In this document: piece by piece, positions 46,816 through 52,772 of the stretch
How the letters are laid out: each line of letters begins with the position of its first letter
Position numbering within the stretch: the first letter of the stretch is position 1
Source of the DNA: Salinimicrobium sp050750585
GTDB lineage: Bacteria > Bacteroidota > Bacteroidia > Flavobacteriales > Flavobacteriaceae
Direction of reading: 5' to 3'
Length of the DNA stretch: 64,000 bases
Assembly (NCBI RefSeq): GCF_050750585.1
Contig: NZ_JBOJLM010000001.1
Location: forward strand, 62,001-126,000
Translations under genes and position numbers: made by a program
Notes under the pieces: generated by a model
What the model was told of the DNA's origin: nothing
Seen by the model: only the letters and a program-made list of their open reading frames with translations
The model's database searches: none

Positions 46816-46870
46816 GTCTCGACTCCGCTCGACCTGACATTACGTTGTCTCCCCGAGCGGAGTCGAGGGG
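46815..46870. repeat. GGTCTCGACTCCGCTCGACC repeat with hairpin, left of GIY-YIG gene
   Basis: Starts on the last base of the metG stop. A perfect 14-base stem (CTCGACTCCGCTCG at 46818-46831 with its complement at 46854-46867) encloses 22 bases. The first 31 bases recur exactly beyond the GIY-YIG gene. It is GC-rich compared with its surroundings and may also end metG transcription. Confidence 0.8.
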
Positions 46871-46902
46871 TTTCTTTCTAGAACGATCTTCAATTTGAAA
46901 AG

Positions 46903-47223
46903 ATGAAACTGTATTATGTCTATATCCTGGAATGTTCCGATAAACTCCTTTATACGGGTATAACAAATGATATTTCCAGAAGACTGGAAGAACATAATGC
47001 GGGATTAAATAAAAACAGCTTCACCTACAAAAGGAGGTCAGTAGAAGTAATATTTTACCAGGAGTTCACTAATGTAATTCAGGCAATATGGTTTGAAAAG
47101 AAGATCAAAAAATGGAGCGCTCAGAAGAAAAGAGCTTTGGCTAATGAAGATGAGATACTTCTGAAACTTTTGGTTGAGTGCCGGAATGAAAGTCATTCTA
47201 AAAATAGGAATATTAATAATTAG
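46903..47223 (+). CDS. GIY-YIG single-domain nuclease-like protein
   Basis: 106 residues. The GIY-YIG core is YYVYILECSDKLLYTGITND with Arg in SRRLEEH, and the ending IWFEKKIKKWSAQKKRAL is typical of the short UvrC-N-like family abundant in Bacteroidota. Biochemical role unknown. It sits alone between metG and the HDAC gene, bracketed by direct repeats containing a strong hairpin, which suggests that gene and repeats form a unit. It is not a UvrC fragment; a complete uvrC lies at 15617. Confidence 0.85.
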   Translation: MKLYYVYILECSDKLLYTGITNDISRRLEEHNAGLNKNSFTYKRRSVEVIFYQEFTNVIQAIWFEKKIKKWSAQKKRALANEDEILLKLLVECRNESHSKNRNINN

Positions 47224-47269
47224 GAGATTGCCAGTGAGCTTATCCTAAATAATATTTAGAAGGGCTTGA

Positions 47270-47349
47270 GGTCTCGACTCCGCTCGACCTGACATTACGT
47301 GGTTTCCCCGAGCACCTCGGTTGCGCTCGGCACAGGCTCTGTCGAGAGG
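47270..47349. repeat. GGTCTCGACTCCGCTCGACC repeat, right of GIY-YIG gene
   Basis: Direct copy of the left repeat for 31 bases, then a mosaic with GAGCACCTCGGTTGCGCTCGG replacing the simple complementary arm, ending in TCGAGAGG. Confidence 0.75.
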
Positions 47350-47401
47350 TTGCTTCTGAAAACGAATTAAAAAATTTAAAAGGAGGTCTCGACCTTACAC
47401 G

Positions 47402-48304
47402 ATGCTCAAAATCGCTTTCCATCCAATTTACGTTTTGCCTTTGCCCAAAGGCCACCGTTTCCCGATGGAAAAATATGAGCTGGTGCCGCAGCAACTTCTT
47501 CACGAAGGCACCTGCACCCAGGAAAACTTTTTTGAACCCGTATTCCCAAATGAAGCAGATATTCTTGCCGTTCACGATAAAAATTATGTAGAGGCGCTAA
47601 AGAATCAGACGCTGAGCTACCGCGAAGCCAGGAGCATTGGCTTACCTCTGTCTAAAAAGCTGGTGGAACGGGAATTTCTAATTACCTCGGGGACTATTAA
47701 GGCGGCAGAATACGCTCTGCAACATGGTATTGCAATGAACATTGCCGGTGGCACCCATCATGCTTATTCGAATCAGGGGGAAGGATTTTGTATGTTTAAC
47801 GATCAGGCGGTGGCGGCGAAATGGCTGCAAAAGGAAAACCTTGCAAAGAAGATTCTTATCGTCGATCTCGATGTACACCAGGGAAATGGAACGGCAGAAA
47901 TCTTCCAGGATGATCCTTCGGTCTTTACTTTTTCTATGCACGGGAAAAATAATTATCCCTTTAAAAAGGAAAAATCTGATCTCGATATAGAGCTGGAGAA
48001 CAATACCGGCGATGAAGAATATCTAAAGATCCTGAAAGAAACCCTGCCCCGACTTATCGAACAACAAAACCCCGATTTCATCTTCTACTTAAGCGGAGTA
48101 GACATCCTAACTACAGATAAACTTGGAAAACTGGGTTGCACTGAAGCCGGTTGTAAGGAAAGAGACCGATTTGTATTGCAAACCTGCCATGACCTAAAAA
48201 TTCCGGTAGAAGTGAGCATGGGCGGCGGCTACTCACCTCACATTAAAAATATTGTGGAGGCACACGCCAACACTTTCCGGCAGGCACAGGAGATCTACTT
48301 CTAA
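47402..48304 (+). CDS. Histone-deacetylase-family hydrolase
   Basis: 300 residues of the class IV/AcuC-like arginase-deacetylase fold. Zinc and catalytic motifs are NIAGGTHHAYSNQGEGFCMFND (tandem His), LDVHQGNGTAEIF (Asp-x-His) and LSGVDILTTDKLG (Asp). All ligands are present, so it should be active on acetylated lysine, polyamine or other amides; the substrate is unknown. It converges on the ssb pair with a dispersed-palindrome copy in the gap. Confidence 0.9.
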   Translation: MLKIAFHPIYVLPLPKGHRFPMEKYELVPQQLLHEGTCTQENFFEPVFPNEADILAVHDKNYVEALKNQTLSYREARSIGLPLSKKLVEREFLITSGTIKAAEYALQHGIAMNIAGGTHHAYSNQGEGFCMFNDQAVAAKWLQKENLAKKILIVDLDVHQGNGTAEIFQDDPSVFTFSMHGKNNYPFKKEKSDLDIELENNTGDEEYLKILKETLPRLIEQQNPDFIFYLSGVDILTTDKLGKLGCTEAGCKERDRFVLQTCHDLKIPVEVSMGGGYSPHIKNIVEAHANTFRQAQEIYF

Positions 48305-48340
48305 AGAACAACAAGCGCAGGAGGTTCCTGCACTTGTTAC

Positions 48341-48359
48341 TCAAAAATGGCATTTTTCA
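48341..48359. repeat. Dispersed palindrome copy between HDAC and ssb genes
   Basis: TCAAAAATGGCATTTTTCA, with one change at the right end of the core. It lies in the 58-base gap between two converging genes, where a two-way hairpin would be useful as a terminator. Confidence 0.65.
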
Positions 48360-48362
48360 CAC

Positions 48363-48695
48363 CTATTTTTCCGGCAGGATCAATTCTCTGCATACAACTT
48401 CCGTTACATATTTTTTGATGCCGTTCTTATCTTCATAGCTTCGGCTGTTTAGTTTTCCTTCGAGCTCAATTTCCCTGCCTTTTGGAACCTGTTGCTCCAC
48501 CATCTCGGCCATTTTGCCCCACGCGACGATATTATGCCATTGGGTGTCGGTCACTTTTTCTCCTTTATGATTGGTGTAGGTCTCTCGTGTGGCAAGGGAG
48601 AATTTGGCCAGTTTTCGGCCGGTACTTAAGGTGATGATCTCTGGCGCTTTGCCTACGTTGCCCGACAGCTGTACGTTATTTTTTAGCGTGTTCAT
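48363..48695 (-). CDS. Short single-stranded DNA-binding protein, copy 2
   Basis: 110 residues forming one OB fold: NTLKNNVQLSGNVGKAPE, DTQWHNIVAWGK and EGKLNSRSYEDKNGIKKYVTEV are standard SSB phrases. It ends ILPEK, without the acidic tail that normally recruits partner proteins. About 70 percent identical by hand to the neighbouring copy, so the pair arose by tandem duplication. ATG 48695 is used because the match starts at MNTL. Possibly involved in competence, plasmid or phage-related DNA handling; the main chromosomal SSB is presumably elsewhere. Confidence 0.9.
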   Translation of the reverse strand: MNTLKNNVQLSGNVGKAPEIITLSTGRKLAKFSLATRETYTNHKGEKVTDTQWHNIVAWGKMAEMVEQQVPKGREIELEGKLNSRSYEDKNGIKKYVTEVVCRELILPEK

Positions 48696-48723
48696 AATTG
48701 TATGAATTATCGTTAGTAGATCC

Positions 48724-49056
48724 TTATTTTCCGAGAAGCAGTACTTCATTGCAAACCACTTCTGTTACGTATCTTTTTATGCCGTCTTTATCCTCGTAGC
48801 TGCGGCTGGTAAGTTTACCTTCCACACCTATTTCTTTACCTTTAGGCACGTAGTTTTCAATAAGATCGGCAGTTTTGCCCCAGGCAACAACGTTGTGCCA
48901 CTGCGTATCGGTCACTTTTTCGCCTTTGTTGTTCTTATAGGTTTCATTGGTGGCGATAGAAAATTTGGCAAGCTTCTTACCCGATTCCATGTTTACGATC
49001 TCTGGTGCGTTCCCTACGTGTCCAATAAGCTGTACTTTGTTTCTTAGTGTGTTCAT
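48724..49056 (-). CDS. Short single-stranded DNA-binding protein, copy 1
   Basis: 110 residues, single OB fold with NTLRNKVQLIGHVGNAPE, KVTDTQWHNVVAWGK and RSYEDKDGIKRYVTEV. It ends LLLGK and lacks the acidic C-terminal tail. It precedes copy 2 by 28 bases, and both are probably read from one promoter in the upstream intergenic region, which contains a set of 10-base direct repeats. Confidence 0.9.
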   Translation of the reverse strand: MNTLRNKVQLIGHVGNAPEIVNMESGKKLAKFSIATNETYKNNKGEKVTDTQWHNVVAWGKTADLIENYVPKGKEIGVEGKLTSRSYEDKDGIKRYVTEVVCNEVLLLGK

Positions 49057-49154
49057 GATGTCAAAATTTATTTTAGCTGAAATTCATTTGTTCATTTCAA
49101 CGAGACAAACCTACTACCGGTCTCAAATGTTATTCGGTTGATACTGATTTGTTT

Positions 49155-49188
49155 TCGTTTACATCCGTTTGTAAGTGTTTGTAAACGA
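49155..49188. promoter_or_regulatory. Iteron-like operator between ssb and ABC operons
   Basis: Three GTTTRYA units begin at 49157, 49167 and 49177, exactly one helical turn apart. The outer pieces TCGTTTAC (49155-49162) and GTAAACGA (49181-49188) form a perfect 8-base inverted repeat. A further 10-base inverted pair, GGTCTCAAAT (49119-49128) and ATTTGAGACC (49244-49253), brackets it. This layout suggests cooperative binding of a regulator to the divergent promoter region. Confidence 0.45.
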
Positions 49189-49261
49189 ATAATTTTTGCA
49201 GCATAAATTTTTGTATTATTACAAAACTGCTGTGTTATCAACTATTTGAGACCAACCAAGA

Positions 49262-49543
49262 ATGAATCAAAGAGCCTTCTGGAAATACTACCGGGATTTC
49301 AATTTTTTCAACCTCATTTTCTCTGTGATCTCGGGAATATATTTTGGAGCGGTAAGCGGTACGCTCATTTTTCTTAGCTTCGGAATGCTTATTGGCTATC
49401 TTGGTTACGAAACCTTCAGGAAGAATGAATATTACCTGTATTACAACCTCGGATTTTCCAAAAGATTCCTTCTGAAGAAGGTGTGGATCTGCAATCTCAT
49501 TTTTGTGACTCCGCTTCTAATTATTCTATTCCTTTTTCTATGA
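49262..49543 (+). CDS. Small membrane protein, unknown
   Basis: 93 residues with two long and one terminal hydrophobic segments (about 15-52 containing two helices, and 73-93). Basic residues lie at the ends. No family is recognised. Its TGA overlaps the ATG of the ABC ATPase (ATGA), so the two are coupled; it could be a minimal membrane partner of that ATPase. Confidence 0.7.
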   Translation: MNQRAFWKYYRDFNFFNLIFSVISGIYFGAVSGTLIFLSFGMLIGYLGYETFRKNEYYLYYNLGFSKRFLLKKVWICNLIFVTPLLIILFLFL

Positions 49544-50211
49544 AACAGCTCGAAGTAAGTAAGCTGAGCCATAGCTTCGGAAAAAAGCAGGTACTCAATA
49601 ACATATCTTTCAGCTGTAAAACGGGAGAGATTATTGGCCTTTTTGGGAGGAATGGTTCAGGTAAATCTACTTTGCTTAAAGCGGTAATGGGAATTATAAG
49701 TGTAGATGCTGTAAGTTTAACGCTTGATGGTGTGAAGGTGAAAACTTCCGAAGTAATTCCGAAGAAAATGACAGGCTATTTGCCTCAGGACAGTTTTCTA
49801 CCCAAAGAGCTGAAGGTGCGAGATGTGATTCCCCTTATTTTTCCTGAAGGAGAAGGGCAGGACAGGATCTTTTACTCACCGGGAGTCGCTGCTTTTGAAA
49901 ACAAAAAGGTTGGCAAGCTCTCTGCCGGACAATTAAAGTACCTGGAATTGCTGTTGCTGGCCCACCTGCCGCATCCTTTCCTGCTGCTAGACGAGCCTTT
50001 TTCTATGGTGGAGCCGCAGTATATCGAAAAGATCAAAGAGCTGCTGCTTTCGCTTAGAGCAACTAAAGGAATTTTGGTTACAGATCATTATTACCGCGAT
50101 GTGCTGGAGATTGCAAATCGTAATTTTATTCTCAAAAATGGAAAATTACATAAGGTGGAGAACGAGGAAGACCTGGCAACGCACAAATATTTAAAAGTTA
50201 GAAATCAATGA
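49540..50211 (+). CDS. ABC transporter ATP-binding protein, unusual signature
   Basis: 223 residues. Walker A GRNGSGKST at 36-44; the signature motif is KLSAGQLKYLELLLL rather than LSGGQ; Walker B is FLLLDEPFSMVEP; the switch His is in LVTDHYYRDV. No multi-spanning permease is adjacent, only the 93-residue protein before it. ATG 49540 is used, overlapping the previous stop by four bases. The substrate and direction of transport are unknown. Confidence 0.85.
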   Translation: MKQLEVSKLSHSFGKKQVLNNISFSCKTGEIIGLFGRNGSGKSTLLKAVMGIISVDAVSLTLDGVKVKTSEVIPKKMTGYLPQDSFLPKELKVRDVIPLIFPEGEGQDRIFYSPGVAAFENKKVGKLSAGQLKYLELLLLAHLPHPFLLLDEPFSMVEPQYIEKIKELLLSLRATKGILVTDHYYRDVLEIANRNFILKNGKLHKVENEEDLATHKYLKVRNQ

Positions 50212-50681
50212 AACCTGCTTCGGCAAAAGAAATAAGAGACGAATTAAAACACCAGGACCGGGAGGAGCTTTTGCAAATTGTGCTTCGCCTGTCGCGTTTT
50301 AAAAAGGAAAATAAAGAACTGCTTACCTATCTCCTGTTTGACGCACAGGATGAAGAGGAATACAAGCAGAAGGTGAAAATGGAGATGGATGCAGAATTTG
50401 CCTTAATCAACCGCAGCAATACCTATTACACAAAGAAAGGCATCCGTAAGATTCTCAAAAATGTCAAAAAATACAGTCGATATTCCGGGAAAAAGGAAAC
50501 CGAAGTAGAATTGCTGATCTATTTTCTTCAGAAGATGAATGACTTCAAACCTTCCATCCGTCGGAATAAGATCCTGAAAAGACTTTATGAACGGCAGCTG
50601 GACCTGGCAAAAAAGAATATGGAAAAGCTGCACGAAGACCTGCAGTACGACCTGAACCTGGAGCTGGAGAAACTTGAGTAG
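50208..50681 (+). CDS. Helical, charged protein of unknown function
   Basis: 157 residues, almost wholly helical and rich in Lys and Glu, with coiled-coil-like stretches (about 90-157). No signal peptide or membrane segment. It overlaps the ABC ATPase stop by four bases (ATGA), so all three genes form one operon. A lone CAAAAATG arm (50456-50463) encodes part of RKILKNVKKY. Family not recognised. Confidence 0.7.
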   Translation: MKPASAKEIRDELKHQDREELLQIVLRLSRFKKENKELLTYLLFDAQDEEEYKQKVKMEMDAEFALINRSNTYYTKKGIRKILKNVKKYSRYSGKKETEVELLIYFLQKMNDFKPSIRRNKILKRLYERQLDLAKKNMEKLHEDLQYDLNLELEKLE

Positions 50682-50758
50682 TAGTTAGTATTTAGTATTG
50701 AGAATTGAGATTCTGCCCATAGCCAATAGTTAAAATAGTTATTAAATCATTGAGTAAA

Positions 50759-51322
50759 ATGGATTTTCCGCATTTTGAAACAGACCGGCTGCGGTTAAGG
50801 CAGATCACAGAAGATGACCTGGAAAATATCTTTTCGGGCCTCTCACATCCCGAGGTGATCAAATACTACGGAGTTAATTACAAGAATCTTGATGACACCT
50901 GGGAACAGCTGGAGTGGTATGCAGAACTGGAAAGGACCCGAGCGGGCATATGGTGGGCAATTACTTCGGCAGAAGATAATAGCTTCTGCGGTGCAATTGG
51001 GTATAACAACCTGAGCAGGGAACACAAAAAAGCTGAACTGGGATTTTGGCTGCTTCCGGAGTATTGGGGAAAAGGATATGTGCAGGAGGCGCTGGATGTG
51101 GTGCTGGAATATGCTTTTCAAAAATTACATCTTCACAGGATCGAAGCCTTTGTGGAAACTGAGAACATCAGTAGCCAAAATACCCTCCAAAAATGCCATT
51201 TTCAGCAGGAAGGAATTTTGAGAGATTCAGAAATAAAGAACGGCAGGTTTATTAGTGTGGCAATTTTTTCAATTATCAATAACCAATGGGCAGAAATTAA
51301 AAGGCTGAGTGAGAAGTTCTGA
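50759..51322 (+). CDS. GNAT N-acetyltransferase, RimJ/RimL type
   Basis: 187 residues. Opens FETDRLRLRQITEDDL and has the acetyl-CoA loop region LGFWLLPEYWGKGYVQEALDVVLEYAF and the FVETENISSQNTLQKCHFQQEG helix, all standard for the RimJ/RimL group that acetylates protein N-termini or antibiotics. The last codons, RLSEKF and stop, are part of unit 1 of a downstream tandem array. A dispersed-palindrome copy (51188-51202) encodes LQKCHF. Start at ATG 50759. Confidence 0.9.
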   Translation: MDFPHFETDRLRLRQITEDDLENIFSGLSHPEVIKYYGVNYKNLDDTWEQLEWYAELERTRAGIWWAITSAEDNSFCGAIGYNNLSREHKKAELGFWLLPEYWGKGYVQEALDVVLEYAFQKLHLHRIEAFVETENISSQNTLQKCHFQQEGILRDSEIKNGRFISVAIFSIINNQWAEIKRLSEKF

Positions 51323-51735
51323 GTAGAGAAAAATTATCTGTGCATCTGTGGCCTTTTTTTAATTAGCGGTTATCAATAAATAATTAAAGATTTGAGTGAG
51401 AAGGTCTAAGTGTAGAGAAACAATTCGTGTATTCGTGGCTTTTTTTAATGAGCAATTATCAATAACCAATAAACAGGATTAAACCAGCTTTGAGTGAGAA
51501 GATCTGAGTAGAGAGAAACAATTCGTGTATTCGTGGTCTTTTTTACAATGAGCAATTATCAATTATCAATAAACAATTAAAGGTCTGAGTGAGAAAGTCT
51601 GAGTAGAGAGAAGTTATCTGTGCATCTGTGGCCTTTTTTTAATGAGCAGTTATCAATAAACAATAAATAGGAGTAAACAGATTTGAGTAAGAAGATCTGA
51701 GTAGAGAGAAATCATCTGTGCATCTGTGGCCTTTT
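51301..51735. repeat. Five-unit tandem repeat of about 95 bp
   Basis: Units begin at GAGTRAGAA near 51307, 51394, 51492, 51587 and 51684 (spacings 87, 98, 95 and 97). Each has GAGTAGAG-like DNA, then one of two variants: ATCTGTGCATCTGTGGCC in units 1, 4 and 5, or ATTCGTGTATTCGTGG in units 2 and 3. A T run and an ATnAGCnnTTATCAATAA stretch follow in units 1 to 4. Unit 1 includes the acetyltransferase stop codon. No coding sense is evident. The 97 bases from 51736 to 51832 hold nothing recognised beyond a likely leader for the next gene. Confidence 0.85.
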
Positions 51736-51832
51736 CATTGAGAGTGCAAGCCCAGCAAATCAAAATCATCTTTGTATCAGCGACAAAAAACCTCTCAGCA
51801 AAAATTAATCAAAAATCACTATTTTTAAAAGT

Positions 51833-52180
51833 ATGGAAAAAGCCTGTCTTGAATGTGGGGAAAAAATTGTTGGGAGAACAGATAAAAAGTTCTGCAGCGA
51901 TTACTGTCGCAATGCATATAACAACAATCTCAACAAAGACAGCAAAAACCTGGTGCGTAACGTTAATAACCAGTTGCGCAAAAACTATCGTATCCTGGAA
52001 GAATTAAATCCCGACGGGAAAATCAAACTCTCAAAATCAAAGCTTCTTGCCAAAGGTTTTAATTTCGATTATTTCACCAGCATCTACACTACAAAGACCG
52101 GGAATACCTACTACTTCGTTTATGATCAGGGTTACCTGCCGCTTGAGGGAGATTTTTATGCACTTGTAAAAAGGATCTAA
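51833..52180 (+). CDS. Zinc-ribbon protein of unknown function
   Basis: 115 residues. A C4 zinc ribbon opens it (CLECGEKIVGRTDKKFCSDYC, cysteines at about 5, 8, 21 and 25). The rest (ILEELNPDGKIKLSKSKLLAKGF and TKTGNTYYFVYDQGYLPL) is soluble and conserved in flavobacteria as I recall, without known function. The DUF2116-like zinc ribbon could bind nucleic acid or protein. Its stop overlaps the CBS gene stop tail to tail by four bases. Confidence 0.75.
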   Translation: MEKACLECGEKIVGRTDKKFCSDYCRNAYNNNLNKDSKNLVRNVNNQLRKNYRILEELNPDGKIKLSKSKLLAKGFNFDYFTSIYTTKTGNTYYFVYDQGYLPLEGDFYALVKRI

Positions 52181-52644
52181 GAGCCCCAGCTTTGTCCTTT
52201 CAGGGCAAGTGCTGCCCTAAGAACGTCACTCTGGCTTAATTGCCCTACAAGTTTGCCGTTGCTCACTATAGGAAAGCGACGAAACCTATGTTCAATGAAT
52301 TTTTTTGCTGCTTCGAGCACATTCATTTCAGCATCTATAGTAATAGCGTCGCAGGTCATTCGTTTTTCCACAAGGTTGTCATCCATCGGCAGATTATAAT
52401 ACCTGCTGTCTGATATATGTTTTATACAATCTCCTTCAGAGATCACTCCCTGCAAATTATAATCCTCATCCACCACACAGGCACCCGATATCTTATGATG
52501 CATTAGTTGCTCCATCACTTCGATAACAGTTTGATGTTTTCTGAAGGTCACCAGATCTGTCGTCATATAATCTTTTACGCACATTGGAGTACTTGCAGCT
52601 TTTTCGGGCTCGGCCCTTCTTCCTTGAAAACTCTTTATTCCCAT
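52177..52644 (-). CDS. CBS-domain pair protein
   Basis: 155 residues with two CBS domains: DYMTTDLVTFRKHQTVIEVMEQL, then ISGACVVDEDYNLQGVISEGD, and DAITIDAEMNVLEAAKKFIEHRFRR followed by FPIVSNGKLVGQLSQSDVLRA. CBS pairs bind adenosine nucleotides and act as energy sensors for partner proteins; no partner domain is fused here. The N-terminal 20 residues are poorly conserved. Target unknown. Confidence 0.9.
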   Translation of the reverse strand: MGIKSFQGRRAEPEKAASTPMCVKDYMTTDLVTFRKHQTVIEVMEQLMHHKISGACVVDEDYNLQGVISEGDCIKHISDSRYYNLPMDDNLVEKRMTCDAITIDAEMNVLEAAKKFIEHRFRRFPIVSNGKLVGQLSQSDVLRAALALKGQSWGS

Positions 52645-52761
52645 AGCACAAGTATTTGATTGTTAGCTCTTAAAATATGAATTTCCTGCAATAATATAAA
52701 GGGAGTTGGCAATACTTTAAGATTTTTGGACAGCCACCTTAGTTGTTGAACTGCTTTTGGA

Positions 52762-52769
52762 TATATTTG
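52762..52769 (+). promoter_or_regulatory. Promoter of the M28 peptidase gene, near-leaderless
   Basis: TATATTTG is a perfect -7 box three bases before the ATG at 52773, with TTAG at 52739-52742 spaced 19 bases upstream as a -33 element. This favours ATG 52773 over an earlier start at 52743, which would lie inside the promoter. Confidence 0.5.
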
Positions 52770-52772
52770 AAT

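Larger units (their letters stand above)
46815..47349. mobile_element. Possible repeat-bounded unit carrying the GIY-YIG gene
   Basis: Two direct copies of a repeat sharing its first 31 bases (46815 and 47270) flank the nuclease gene. The right copy then diverges into other short GC-rich palindromic pieces (GAGCACCTCGG and the like, to 47349). A third fragment GGTCTCGACC lies near 47385. No transposase or target duplication was seen. Mobility is inferred only. Confidence 0.35.

Noticed and set aside
51301..51735. CRISPR array
   Set aside because: The repeats are about 95 bp and contiguous, with no regular short spacers, and no cas genes are nearby.
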